A stretch of DNA of 60,226 nt from Bacteroidales bacterium (GTDB lineage: Bacteria > Bacteroidota > Bacteroidia > Bacteroidales > UBA932): contig JAFWPA010000072.1 of the NCBI GenBank assembly GCA_017509685.1, positions 1-60,226 of the forward strand. The letters are read 5' to 3'. Under the pieces are notes generated by a model, which saw only the letters and a list, made by a program, of their open reading frames with translations, made no database searches and was not told the origin of the DNA. A program made the translations under genes and the position numbers. Each line of letters opens with the position of its first letter. Positions within the stretch are counted from its first letter, which is position 1. Positions 50,995-59,381 of the stretch are shown piece after piece.

Positions 50995-51849
50995 ATGAAT
51001 ACCATCTGGATCGTACTGCCCATCCTCACACTGCTGATGTTTGATTTGGGCTTGAGTTTGCGCCTGGAAGACTTCTCCCAAGTGATCCGCCGTCCCTGGC
51101 CCATGGTGGTGGCGCTCGTGGGACAGCTGGTCCTGCTGCCGGCCATCGCCCTGGGACTGGCTTATTTGTTTCAACTGCCGCCGGTGTTCTTTATCGGCCT
51201 GGTGCTCATTGCCTGCTGCCCGGGTGGCAGTTCGTCCAACGTATTCTCCAAGCTGGCCGGCGGGGACGTGGCCCTTTCCGTTACCCTTACGGCCCTCAGC
51301 AGCGTCATTACGCTGTTTACCATCCCTTTCATCATGAGCTGGGCCACGCAGCTGGTAGGGGAGAGCGTGGGCATCACCCTGCCCGTAGGAAATCTCATCA
51401 AACAGAACCTGGTACTGATGCTGCTGCCCGTTCTGCTGGGCCTGGGCATCCACTACGCCTGGCCTGATGCCGCCCGGAAGATGGACAAGGTGCTGGGCAA
51501 ACTGGCCTTCCCGCTGCTGCTGGTGCTCATCACCGTGTTTTATGTCCAGCACCGTCATACCATCCTGGAGAATATCGGCTCGCTGGGCCTGGCCGTAACC
51601 CTGCTCATCCTGGTGGCCATCGCCTGTTCATCGGCCCTGTCCCGCCTGGTGAAAAACGACGCCCGCCAGCGCCGGACCGTAGTGATTGAAGTGGGTATGC
51701 AGAACGCCGCCCAGGCCATCGCTATCGCCTCCAGCCCCATTATCTTTGCCAATGAAGAGATGGCCATACCCGCCATTCTCTACTCCCTGATGATGAATAT
51801 CGTACTGCTTACCTACGTATTCGTGGTGAGAAAAAAACCATTATTATGA
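50995..51849 (+). CDS. Bile acid:sodium symporter family (BASS) transporter
   Basis: A 284-residue protein with about nine hydrophobic segments. BASS markers are LIACCPGGSSSNVFSKLAGGDVALSV near residue 75-100 and VGMQNAAQAIAIA in the C-terminal half, both shaping the Na+ and substrate crossover. Substrates in bacteria are mostly organic acids; bile acid transport itself is not implied. It overlaps the next gene by four bases. Confidence 0.88.
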   Translation: MNTIWIVLPILTLLMFDLGLSLRLEDFSQVIRRPWPMVVALVGQLVLLPAIALGLAYLFQLPPVFFIGLVLIACCPGGSSSNVFSKLAGGDVALSVTLTALSSVITLFTIPFIMSWATQLVGESVGITLPVGNLIKQNLVLMLLPVLLGLGIHYAWPDAARKMDKVLGKLAFPLLLVLITVFYVQHRHTILENIGSLGLAVTLLILVAIACSSALSRLVKNDARQRRTVVIEVGMQNAAQAIAIASSPIIFANEEMAIPAILYSLMMNIVLLTYVFVVRKKPLL

Positions 51850-52871
51850 TTGAACCTGTCTATTCTCCCAGCGCAAACCGCTACGATACCATGGAGTACC
51901 GCCGGAGCGGGCGGTCCGGCGTAAAGATTCCCGTCCTGGCACTGGGCCTGTGGCACAACTTCGGCTCCCATAAGCCTTTCCAGGATGTGAAGGCCATGGC
52001 GCACTATGCCTTTGACAAGGGTATCTGCCACTTCGACCTGGCCAACAACTACGGGCCGGAATACGGCACCGCCGAGGAAAATTTCGGCCGCCTGATGGAA
52101 TGCTCCTTCCGCCCTTACCGGGACGAACTTCTGGTGAGCACCAAGGCCGGTTGGGATATGTGGCCCGGGCCGTATGGCAACTGGGGCTCCCGCAAGTACC
52201 TGATGGCCAGCCTGGACCAGAGCCTGAAGCGGATGAAACTGGACTATGTAGACGTTTTCTATTCCCATCGCTGGGATCCGGAAACCCCGCTGGAGGAGAC
52301 CATGCAGGCGCTGGTGGACATCGTGCGGCAGGGAAAAGCCCTGTACGTGGGACTGTCCCGTTACCCGCTGGAGCAGGCCCGTAAGGCCTATGCCTACCTG
52401 GCTGCGCACGACGTTCCGTGCCTGCTGTACCAAGATCGCTATAATATCATCGACCGCGTGCCGCAGTACAAAGGCCTTATCGACCAGAGTGTGGAGGACG
52501 GCGTGGGATTCATCTCCTTCTCCCCGCTCCAGCAGGGCCTTCTTACCGGACGATATCTGAACGGCGTCCCCGCCGATTCCCGCATGGCCAAGGGCGTTTT
52601 CCTGAAGGAGGATATGCTAACGCCGGCAATGATGAATGCTTTGAACGGCCTCAATGACCTGGCCGCCCGCCGTGGCCAGTCTCTGGCCCAGATGGCCCTG
52701 TCTTGGTTGCTGAACGACTCCCGCGTGACGTCCGTCATCATCGGCGCCAGCTCCGTGGCCCAGCTGGAGGACAACCTGCAGTGTCTGGGCGCCTCGCCCT
52801 TCTCCCCGGAAGAGCTCGGCCTGATTGAGCAGCTGTCGGCCCCCATACAACTAACGAATTCAAAAAATTAA
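51846..52871 (+). CDS. Aldo/keto reductase (YghZ-like)
   Basis: A 341-residue NADPH-dependent aldo/keto reductase. The catalytic set is Asp in FDLANNYG with Tyr, Lys in VSTKAGW and His in FYSHRWDP. The C-terminal NADPH-binding motif is SVIIGASSVAQLEDN. The extended N-terminus YRRSGRSGVKIP fits the YghZ/Kv-beta-like group, which reduces glyceraldehyde-3-phosphate and methylglyoxal. ATGA-coupled to the BASS gene. Confidence 0.9.
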   Translation: MIEPVYSPSANRYDTMEYRRSGRSGVKIPVLALGLWHNFGSHKPFQDVKAMAHYAFDKGICHFDLANNYGPEYGTAEENFGRLMECSFRPYRDELLVSTKAGWDMWPGPYGNWGSRKYLMASLDQSLKRMKLDYVDVFYSHRWDPETPLEETMQALVDIVRQGKALYVGLSRYPLEQARKAYAYLAAHDVPCLLYQDRYNIIDRVPQYKGLIDQSVEDGVGFISFSPLQQGLLTGRYLNGVPADSRMAKGVFLKEDMLTPAMMNALNGLNDLAARRGQSLAQMALSWLLNDSRVTSVIIGASSVAQLEDNLQCLGASPFSPEELGLIEQLSAPIQLTNSKN

Positions 52872-52880
52872 CTGATACCT

Positions 52881-53729
52881 ATGGAACAATACCCTCAAGT
52901 GGATCTTACTGCCTGGAAACAGGTAGGAGAAGGCGGCAACAGCATCGTTTATCTCTCCGACGATGAACCTGGGGTCCTTCTCAAAATCAATACGGTGAAC
53001 ACCCGCGAAAAAGATACCGAAAACGACTTCTATACCTCCAAGGCGGTCTATGAGCTGGGCATTCCTACGCCTCAGATGTACGAATTGGTAATGTCCGGAG
53101 AAAACTACGGCTATAAGTGCCAGGCTATCGCGGGCAAGAAATCCATTGCCCGCCTGTGCGCAGACGACACATCCACCATCGACGCCAACGCCACCCGGAT
53201 GGCACTGCTACTCAAAGAATTCCACGCCAAGGCCGTCAAGGACAACGAGTGGATTCCCTCTAAGAAAGAGCGCATGCTGCAGGCGGCCCAGACAACGGAC
53301 CTGGTGGGCGGCAAGGCCAAGGCCCGCCTCATCGAGTTTGTGAAAAACATTCCCGAAAGCGACCATCTGCTGCACGGAGACCTCCAGATGGGCAATCTCA
53401 TCATGGCCGATGAAAATCCCTACTGGATAGATCTGGGCCAGGCCAGCCACGGCATTCCGCTGTTCGACCTGGGGCATTTCTACCTGTTCTGCAACATCTT
53501 TGGCCGTTCTCTCCGCGTGCAGCACATCGCCCATATGAGCCACCAGGATCTGATGCAGTTCTGGAACACATTTGCCCTTACCTACAACGGTCCCGACAAT
53601 CTGGAAGCATTTTCCAGCGACTGCCGCAAATACGCCGCCCTGGACATTATCTTCCTGGGCATGGTCCAGACCCTCTCTTTTTCCGAGCGCCTCTTCCTGG
53701 GAACCCTGGCCAAAAAGATGCTGAAATAA
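52881..53729 (+). CDS. Aminoglycoside-phosphotransferase-fold kinase
   Basis: A 282-residue protein kinase-like phosphotransferase. It has a Gly-rich loop GEGGNSIVYL, Lys in LLKIN, the catalytic loop LLHGDLQMGNLIM and metal site YWIDLGQA. It resembles the TIGR02172 group of putative small-molecule kinases in Bacteroidota and Fibrobacter. An antibiotic-resistance role is not indicated; the substrate is unknown. It follows the reductase by nine bases. Confidence 0.78.
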   Translation: MEQYPQVDLTAWKQVGEGGNSIVYLSDDEPGVLLKINTVNTREKDTENDFYTSKAVYELGIPTPQMYELVMSGENYGYKCQAIAGKKSIARLCADDTSTIDANATRMALLLKEFHAKAVKDNEWIPSKKERMLQAAQTTDLVGGKAKARLIEFVKNIPESDHLLHGDLQMGNLIMADENPYWIDLGQASHGIPLFDLGHFYLFCNIFGRSLRVQHIAHMSHQDLMQFWNTFALTYNGPDNLEAFSSDCRKYAALDIIFLGMVQTLSFSERLFLGTLAKKMLK

Positions 53730-53741
53730 AAAAATATTTCG

Positions 53742-53749
53742 TACATTTG
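53742..53749 (+). promoter_or_regulatory. -7 promoter element of ECF-like gene
   Basis: TACATTTG lies 26 bases upstream of the ATG at 53776 and matches the -7 consensus. No TTTG is seen at the -33 position. Confidence 0.5.
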
Positions 53750-53775
53750 TAAATGTAACCGAGAACCACTAAATA

Positions 53776-54285
53776 ATGACTACTTCAACCGCCCTTACCG
53801 CCCAGTACTCTTTCAAGAGTTCCAAGACTTACTTTGCCGCAGCCCTGTTCATTTTGGGTAACATCCTGGTGCCGCAGTTGTGCCACCTGATTCCCAATGG
53901 CGGGCTCATGTTCCTTCCCATCTATTTCTTTACCCTGGTGGGAACCTTCAAGTGCGGTTGGAAAGTGGGTATCCTTACGGCTATTCTGTCGCCGGTCATT
54001 AACTGTGTCCTCTTCGGCATGCCGCCCGTAGCGTCGCTGCCGGCCATCCTCATCAAATCCATCACGCTGGTGGCGGCCATCGCCCTCATCAGCAAGAAGA
54101 TGCCCTTCTCCTTCCTTTCCGTGGTCCTGGCTGTGCTGGCTTACCAGCTGGTGGGCATGACGGTGGAATTCCTGATGGATTTCAACCTGATGCACGCCCT
54201 GCAGGACGTCCGCATCGGCTGGCCCGGCATCCTCATCCAGATTGTGGGCGGCTATTTTGTCATCAAGGCCCTGGAGAAATGCTAG
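53776..54285 (+). CDS. ECF-transporter S-component-like membrane protein
   Basis: A 169-residue protein with five or six hydrophobic segments (for example FAAALFILGNILVPQL, GGLMFLPIYFFTLVGTFKCG, VGILTAILSPVINCVLFGMP). The profile and the PIYFFTL/GWKVGILTAILSP blocks resemble substrate-binding (S) subunits of energy-coupling-factor vitamin and metal transporters. No ATPase or T subunit is nearby, so a shared module elsewhere or solitary action is needed. It overlaps the FmdE-like gene by seven bases. Confidence 0.65.
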   Translation: MTTSTALTAQYSFKSSKTYFAAALFILGNILVPQLCHLIPNGGLMFLPIYFFTLVGTFKCGWKVGILTAILSPVINCVLFGMPPVASLPAILIKSITLVAAIALISKKMPFSFLSVVLAVLAYQLVGMTVEFLMDFNLMHALQDVRIGWPGILIQIVGGYFVIKALEKC

Positions 54286-54761
54286 GTGGCCTCCGGTACG
54301 GTTTCCGGGAGTGGAGACTTGTCGTATTGACCAATCAAATCCACGGACACCTGGGCATCTATTCTACCCTGGGGGCCAAAATGGGCCTCTTTGCACGCGA
54401 ATGGTTTGAAAAAGAAGGGATAGCAGGGCACATCTCCCTGGTATCCTATGCGGGAAGTGTCCCGCCCGTCAGCTGCCTGAACGACGGACTGCAAATGAGC
54501 ACCGGCGCCACCGTGGGCCACGGCCTCATCAGTGTCTCCGACGACCCCGACAAACGGGTCGAGGCCCTCTTTGCCTCTGGGGAAAAGACCCTGCGCGTGC
54601 GGCTGAAACCCGCTTACGAAGAACGGATCCGGGAGGATATCCGGTATGGCGTTCAGCAGTACGGCAGCAGCCCTGCGTACTGGAAATATATCCGGAACCT
54701 GGCCCTCAAATACTGGGCGCAGTGGGACCGGACTAAGATTTTTGACTGGGAAATCAGCTAG
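54279..54761 (+). CDS. FmdE-like protein
   Basis: A 160-residue protein with the FmdE/formylmethanofuran dehydrogenase operon E fold: IHGHLGIYSTLGAKMG near residue 22 and VSCLNDGLQMSTGATVGHG near 65. FmdE proteins usually bind metal with a Cys in HGHLCPG and a C-terminal zinc finger; here the Cys is replaced (HGHLGIY) and the finger is absent, but Cys in SCLND is kept. Translational overlap with the ECF-like gene suggests that both handle the same ligand, perhaps a metal or cofactor. The end overlaps the convergent LolA-like gene. Confidence 0.7.
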   Translation: MLGGLRYGFREWRLVVLTNQIHGHLGIYSTLGAKMGLFAREWFEKEGIAGHISLVSYAGSVPPVSCLNDGLQMSTGATVGHGLISVSDDPDKRVEALFASGEKTLRVRLKPAYEERIREDIRYGVQQYGSSPAYWKYIRNLALKYWAQWDRTKIFDWEIS

Positions 54762-55378
54762 TTCTCGCGCTCGTCTTTAATCTCGGCCGTGGGATACCGG
54801 GAAGGGTCAAACGTAACCTCTTCCTCCGTTACGCCCTTGGCAAAATCGTGAAGGACAATCTTTACACCATCAATGGTAGCAGTGTGGCTGATAGGAAGAT
54901 AGGTGCTCTTGGCCACCACCAGGTCCATCTTTTTGGGATCGTCCTTATTGGTGTTGGTCTTGGACTTGGTGCACTGGATGTGCCAGGCATCGGCCGTCTC
55001 CTTCTTCAGCTTTACATCATAGCCGTCCGTGATGCCGTTGAGCGTATTCATGCTGTCCTTGGCGTCGGAGGAGGTGGCGTTCGTGATGGTAATCACATTC
55101 TTGGAAGCATCGTACACCCAGTCCGTCTTACCGTCGGACCAGGTGATGAGTTCTTTCCCCATAATGGTGATGGAGGCCTTGTATTTGTCTCCTAAGGTGT
55201 ACATGGTAGTGGAGAAAGTGCCCACGATGGGGATTTTCATATCCATGATCATGGAGAAGCCTTCCGCTTCAAATTGATCTGTAACCTCGTCCATCCTGGC
55301 AACGATTTCCTCCGCGGTCTGGGCGAAGAGGGCCGTAGCGGTTAAAAGGGCCGCAAAGAAGGTGAATACTTTCTTCAT
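54758..55378 (-). CDS. LolA-like exported protein
   Basis: A 206-residue exported protein, signal peptide residues 1-19 (ending FAQT). The body has the alternating strands of a LolA/LppX-type half-barrel (SMIMDMKIPIVGTFSTTMYTLGDKYKASI, ITWSDGKTDWVYDASKN). It probably binds a lipid or hydrophobic ligand in the periplasm. It is not closely similar to the LolA-like protein in the polyene cluster. Confidence 0.72.
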   Translation of the reverse strand: MKKVFTFFAALLTATALFAQTAEEIVARMDEVTDQFEAEGFSMIMDMKIPIVGTFSTTMYTLGDKYKASITIMGKELITWSDGKTDWVYDASKNVITITNATSSDAKDSMNTLNGITDGYDVKLKKETADAWHIQCTKSKTNTNKDDPKKMDLVVAKSTYLPISHTATIDGVKIVLHDFAKGVTEEEVTFDPSRYPTAEIKDEREN

Positions 55379-55398
55379 ACAATTATGTAAATGATTTG

Positions 55399-55406
55399 CA
55401 AATTTA
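55399..55406 (-). promoter_or_regulatory. -7 promoter element of LolA-like gene
   Basis: Read leftward, TAAATTTG, followed by C, matches the -7 consensus, 20 bases before the ATG at 55378. On the other strand TATCTTTG (55428-55435) serves the divergent gene at 55440. Confidence 0.5.
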
Positions 55407-55439
55407 CAAATAATCCCAACAAATCCTTATCTTTGCTAC

Positions 55440-56411
55440 GTGAACCAATTCCAGATTATACGTCCCGCCGCCGGAGATTCCTTTTCCGACGCCCTGTCTT
55501 CCATTTTGGCCCAGATGGAAGGCCTGGAACCCGTCTTCGTCCGCTTTTTCTTGAGCGACGCGCAGAACCAGGCCGATGCCCTACGCGCAGCCCTGAACGC
55601 CCGCTTCAAGGATGTGGCCGTTTCCATCGTGGAGCAGCCGCCGCTGGACGGCAGCCGCATTTCTGCGCTGGTGCTGACATCGGCCCGGAAGTCCGCTTTC
55701 CTTTTCCACAGCCTGCGCCTCACGGAGGACGAAGCGAAGGGACTGGACGCCTATGCGCAGTCGCGCCTTCTCTTCGACAAATACCTGCGCATCATCCGTC
55801 CCATGGGCCTGGAACTCAAAACCCACTGTGTGCGCACATGGATTTATGTGCGGGACATCGATGCCAATTATGCCGGACTTGTAAAGGCGCGCAACGACGT
55901 CTTTGCAGAAGAGGGGCTCAGTCACCAGACGCATTACATCGCTTCTACTGGAATCGGTGGAGCTACAGAAAGGCAACACGCAGTTGTGGCCATCGACTTC
56001 CTCACCAGGCCGGATATTGAAGAAGGGGACAAGACCTATCTGAAGGCGCTCTCTCACTTAAGCCCTACACAGGATTATGGTGTGGCCTTTGAACGGGGCG
56101 TGCGGCTTTCCGACGGGCACATCTTCATCAGCGGCACCGCCAGTATCGACCATCAAGGAAAGGTTCTGCACCAGGGGGATGTCCTCGCCCAGGCCAACCG
56201 CCTGCTGGAAAACATCTCTGTGCTGCTGCAAGAAGGCGGTTCCTCCCTGGAGAAGGTTCCATATTTCATTGTATATCTGCGCGATATATCGGATTACGCC
56301 CTGGTGGACACCTATATGCAGAAGCGTTTCCCCCACGTGCCCCGCATCTTGCTGGAGGCCCGCGTCTGCCGTCCTTCCTGGCTCATTGAGATGGAGTGCG
56401 AGGTGGTCTGA
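55440..56411 (+). CDS. RidA-superfamily, chorismatase-like (FkbO/Hyg5/XanB2-type) protein
   Basis: A 323-residue protein. The last 125 residues are RidA-like (ISGTASIDHQGKVLHQGDVLAQ, and RPSWLIEMECEV at the end). The first 200 residues contain WIYVRDIDANYAGLVKARNDVFAEEG and ASTGIGGATERQ, which resemble the second pseudo-subunit of chorismatases (W.Y.P.I.....Y..F..GR...F). Length fits FkbO, Hyg5 and XanB2 (330-345), not RidA (130). Chorismatases turn chorismate into hydroxybenzoates or a dihydroxy acid. A GTG start is read at 55440, five bases after TATCTTTG (55428-55435); a start downstream is possible. Activity is inferred; a non-chorismatase Rid protein is the alternative. Confidence 0.6.
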   Translation: MNQFQIIRPAAGDSFSDALSSILAQMEGLEPVFVRFFLSDAQNQADALRAALNARFKDVAVSIVEQPPLDGSRISALVLTSARKSAFLFHSLRLTEDEAKGLDAYAQSRLLFDKYLRIIRPMGLELKTHCVRTWIYVRDIDANYAGLVKARNDVFAEEGLSHQTHYIASTGIGGATERQHAVVAIDFLTRPDIEEGDKTYLKALSHLSPTQDYGVAFERGVRLSDGHIFISGTASIDHQGKVLHQGDVLAQANRLLENISVLLQEGGSSLEKVPYFIVYLRDISDYALVDTYMQKRFPHVPRILLEARVCRPSWLIEMECEVV

Positions 56412-56415
56412 GGCG

Positions 56416-57699
56416 TTATTTCAGCCACTGAACCATCCTCTCCAGCACTTCGGGGGCAAAGGTCTCTTCTATGTCACGGTACTCGGAAGTGGCCCCGGTA
56501 GTGCAGTGCTGGAACAGATGATTTACTCCTTCCACCGCCTCCAGGCTGTTTTTGGGATTGGCGGGCAAGCCGTTTCGCAGAGCTCCCAGATTGCTTTCGC
56601 ATTCCACCTGGGTGTCTTTGGTTCCGTTGAAGGCGAGTACGGGGCAGGTGATGTCACCCAAGAGCGGACGTACATCCAGAGCCAGGGAATACTTCAAATA
56701 GGGCGTCTGGAGCTGCATAACGGCGGCGGTATAATTCTGTGCCAGGGCGGCGGGCAGGTCATACTTGTCGGCCGATGGCATCGGTTTTCCGCCGATGACT
56801 GCATCGTAGGCATCCGCAAGCGCGTGGCAATAGACCTCAATCGTTTTCTCCGGAATTCCGACGGCCGCCAGGGCCACGCGGTTCTGCCAGAGAAGCGCCT
56901 CTCTTCCGGAAATTACCATTCCGGCAAGGGAAACCACGAAATCGGCCTTTTTCTCAGCGGCCAGCATCAGGGCGATGGTGCCGCCTTCGCTGTGGCCGAT
57001 GACGCCCACCTTGTCGAATCGCTCCCGGAGGAGGTTGATGCCGGCCAGCGCGTCATTCTTGAGGTCTTCCGTGGTGCAGTTGATGATGTCTCCGGTGGAC
57101 TCGCCGAAGCCGCGATCGTCGTAGCGGAGGGTGGCAATTCCGGCGCGGGCCAAAGCATCGGCAATCACGGCAAAGGGCTTGTGCTCAAAGATTTCCTCGT
57201 CGCGGTTCTGGAGGCCGCTGCCGGTGACCATGATCAGCACCGGCGTCTGGCGGGAACAGCCCTCCGGTAACACCAGGGTGCCTTTCAGCACCGCATTGCC
57301 ATTGGTGAAGGTCACTTCTTCCATGGTATAGGGGAAAGGTCCCTGGGGTGTCTGGGGGCGGTTCAGCTTTTCTTCACCGGGCGTGAGCGTCAAGGGGAGG
57401 GAAGCACCCATCTGTTTGAAGGTGCCCACAATCTGCTTCAGTGTCCATTGCCCCTCATAGGTGGCGCCGATGGAAGGGACCTTGATGGTGACGCCTCCGG
57501 CTACCGTCTTCGTCACCTGGATGGGGATGCCTTTGGCCCCCTGGTCCGGTGAATCCATGGTAGGATTCCCTTCATCCAGATGGAAAACCAGCGAGAGTTT
57601 CGTGCCCTGTACATCCAGTTTTCCGGACCAGGTGCCGGTCTGCGCAAAGCATAAGAATGTGGAGAAAAGCAGGATGGATATGGTAACGAGTTTCTTCAT
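56416..57699 (-). CDS. Exported alpha/beta hydrolase (S9/DUF-type peptidase-like esterase)
   Basis: A 427-residue exported enzyme, signal peptide residues 1-19. An N-terminal beta domain (residues about 20-120) precedes the hydrolase fold with VTGSGLQNRDEE, the nucleophile elbow in VIGHSEGGTIA, Asp in NGTKDTQVE and His in EGVNHLFQHC. It resembles the YqiK/acyl-aminoacyl peptidase-like family of Bacteroidota. It ends the small leftward operon with CPBP and HTH genes. Confidence 0.82.
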   Translation of the reverse strand: MKKLVTISILLFSTFLCFAQTGTWSGKLDVQGTKLSLVFHLDEGNPTMDSPDQGAKGIPIQVTKTVAGGVTIKVPSIGATYEGQWTLKQIVGTFKQMGASLPLTLTPGEEKLNRPQTPQGPFPYTMEEVTFTNGNAVLKGTLVLPEGCSRQTPVLIMVTGSGLQNRDEEIFEHKPFAVIADALARAGIATLRYDDRGFGESTGDIINCTTEDLKNDALAGINLLRERFDKVGVIGHSEGGTIALMLAAEKKADFVVSLAGMVISGREALLWQNRVALAAVGIPEKTIEVYCHALADAYDAVIGGKPMPSADKYDLPAALAQNYTAAVMQLQTPYLKYSLALDVRPLLGDITCPVLAFNGTKDTQVECESNLGALRNGLPANPKNSLEAVEGVNHLFQHCTTGATSEYRDIEETFAPEVLERMVQWLK

Positions 57700-57700
57700 A

Positions 57701-58360
57701 CTATTTACGTATTAATTTTTGCCAGGGTACATACCAGATGAGGAACCAGGACACAACAACCGCCACATAGATGCCGATGACGGCGGGCGTGAACTGGAAA
57801 AAGCCGTGGATGGAGAAGTTATACAGCGTATGGAAGCAGGCGCAGGTCACCAGGCTGTGCGTGTCTTTCGCGATTTTGCCGATTCCCCAGGCGCCGAACA
57901 CCAGGATGGCCAGGAAGATCAGGGAATTCACGGTAAAACTGAGGTTGATATGCCAGAAGAACCACATGGTGCCGATGAGAAGGGCCTGCGGGAGCGGTTT
58001 CATGCCTTCCAGTTCTCCCTGCAGATAGCCTCTCCAGCCCACCTCTTCCAGGAATGAGTAGAAGATAAATCCCAGCAGCACCCAGCTTAACTGCCTGTAA
58101 AGGAAGAAGCAGATGAGGAAAGGGACTGCCACGCAAAGGGCCGATTTGATCAGGGACGTTCCGGTAACGCTGCAATAAAACTTTCGTTTGAAAGCAAACA
58201 CTACCACAAGGGCGCCGATGCAGGGGCCGATACCGGTTGCCCAGTCTATCAGGAAGTACGTAAGATTGGCTTCTCCGGGGGTATCAAGCTGTAAAGCCAA
58301 GGCCCGGATGACTACGGCAATCACATAGAATACGATGATGGGTATCCATTTGTTTTTCAT
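57701..58360 (-). CDS. CPBP-family intramembrane metalloprotease
   Basis: A 219-residue membrane protein with about six hydrophobic segments and the CPBP/Abi motifs: EEVGWRGYL near residue 125, FFWHINLS and a final helix with CFHTLYN. The family includes prenyl protease-like and bacteriocin-immunity proteins; the substrate here is unknown. It overlaps the HTH gene stop by four bases. Confidence 0.85.
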   Translation of the reverse strand: MKNKWIPIIVFYVIAVVIRALALQLDTPGEANLTYFLIDWATGIGPCIGALVVVFAFKRKFYCSVTGTSLIKSALCVAVPFLICFFLYRQLSWVLLGFIFYSFLEEVGWRGYLQGELEGMKPLPQALLIGTMWFFWHINLSFTVNSLIFLAILVFGAWGIGKIAKDTHSLVTCACFHTLYNFSIHGFFQFTPAVIGIYVAVVVSWFLIWYVPWQKLIRK

Positions 58361-58641
58361 AGCGGAAGGTAGTCTTTTAATGCATTCACATAGCCTTGGA
58401 AGGCCTCCATTCCCACAGGCGTAATGGTGCAGGTGGTGCAGGGCATCTTGCCCTTGAACCCCTTCTCAACGGTGACATAACCTGCCGCGGCCAGTTTGTC
58501 TATCTGCACGCTCAGGTTCCCGGAGGTGGCGCCCGTCTGTTTCTTCAGGAAGGTGAAGTCAGCCGATGTAACATCGGCCAGAATGGACATCACAGCCAGC
58601 CGGAGCTCCGAGTGCAGCAGCGGATCCAGTTTCGGGAACAT
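58357..58641 (-). CDS. Winged-helix transcriptional regulator (HTH_34/ArsR-like)
   Basis: A 94-residue DNA-binding protein of the small winged-helix type (SADFTFLKKQTGATSGNLSVQIDKLAAAGYVTVEKGFKG) resembling the HTH_34 group. Such proteins usually sense small molecules or envelope state and repress a neighbouring membrane gene. It lies between the hypothetical membrane protein gene and the CPBP gene and may control the operon through the GTTTA-N5-TAAAC palindrome in the promoter. Confidence 0.85.
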   Translation of the reverse strand: MFPKLDPLLHSELRLAVMSILADVTSADFTFLKKQTGATSGNLSVQIDKLAAAGYVTVEKGFKGKMPCTTCTITPVGMEAFQGYVNALKDYLPL

Positions 58642-58644
58642 GGC

Positions 58645-59277
58645 TTACTCCTTGTTTTGGATTTGCAGGATGACGCCCGTGAGGGCCAGCACAATGCCCG
58701 CCAGAGTGAACAGAAGGGTGGTTTCGATGCCGTCTTCGGACATATTGCCCAGGATGTAATACAGGATGATGCCGCCCACGCCGGTAATGACCCCGGCCAC
58801 CTTGATGGAAGTGTTCTTAACGGCTACTCCGCTGATGGTCTCGGCCATGCCGAACAGCAGCAGAATCATAGGGGAGAGGCTCACGCCGATGGCCAATGAG
58901 GTAAAGAAGGAGCTACCGAACTGGGCATAGAGGATACAAAAGACGGAGATGGAGACGGCAAACACGCCGAAGGTCCTCCAGATGCCGCTCAGCATGCGAC
59001 TCACCGTATTGTCCGGCAGGTGCGTGGTCTCCTTACTCTTCATAATGTAAGAGGGGACCAGGCCGATGACAGGCATGGCGAACCACAGGTAGTTCCAGGC
59101 TTCTTTTCCGGTCGATTTCCAGAGAATAAACACCAGAAGGGAGACAATGGTGAGGGCGATGCCCCACACCAGCATGTACTTGCCGCTACGCTTGACGATG
59201 CTCTTGCGGCTGTTGTTGACGGTTTCTGCGATGAGAGCCAGGCTCTCCTGCGCAGTCATTTCCTTGTTCTGTTCCAT
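58645..59277 (-). CDS. Hypothetical membrane protein
   Basis: About 210 residues. A hydrophilic N-terminal stretch (MEQNKEMTAQESLALIAETVNNSRK) precedes five or six hydrophobic segments (residues about 38-58, 63-80, 105-125, 132-152, 160-180, 185-205). No motif identifies it. I start at ATG 59277, since the longer reading crosses the -7 element. First gene of the operon with the HTH regulator, as for many two-gene membrane-sensor and regulator pairs. Confidence 0.7.
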   Translation of the reverse strand: MEQNKEMTAQESLALIAETVNNSRKSIVKRSGKYMLVWGIALTIVSLLVFILWKSTGKEAWNYLWFAMPVIGLVPSYIMKSKETTHLPDNTVSRMLSGIWRTFGVFAVSISVFCILYAQFGSSFFTSLAIGVSLSPMILLLFGMAETISGVAVKNTSIKVAGVITGVGGIILYYILGNMSEDGIETTLLFTLAGIVLALTGVILQIQNKE

Positions 59278-59307
59278 TGTAACCAGTGTTTTATTCTTTT
59301 CTTGGTG

Positions 59308-59339
59308 CAAATATAAACAAGTTTACAATATAAACCAAA
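59308..59339 (-). promoter_or_regulatory. Promoter of HTH/CPBP operon
   Basis: Read leftward, TTTG (59339-59336), 20 bp, then TATATTTG (59315-59308), exactly the Bacteroidota consensus. A GTTTA-N5-TAAAC palindrome fills most of the spacer. Confidence 0.75.
59321..59335. promoter_or_regulatory. Candidate operator in promoter spacer
   Basis: GTTTA at 59321-59325 and TAAAC at 59331-59335 form a perfect inverted repeat with a five-base centre between the -33 and -7 elements. A repressor bound here would block the promoter; the winged-helix protein at 58357-58641 is the likely candidate. Confidence 0.45.
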
Positions 59340-59381
59340 TTTTTTTTGAAAACCGGCTTTTGCCTATATCAAGAAAAAGAG

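Noticed and set aside
52881-53729. Aminoglycoside resistance gene
   Set aside because: Only the general kinase fold is seen; the protein matches housekeeping-type TIGR02172-like kinases and sits in an ordinary metabolic run with native codon use.
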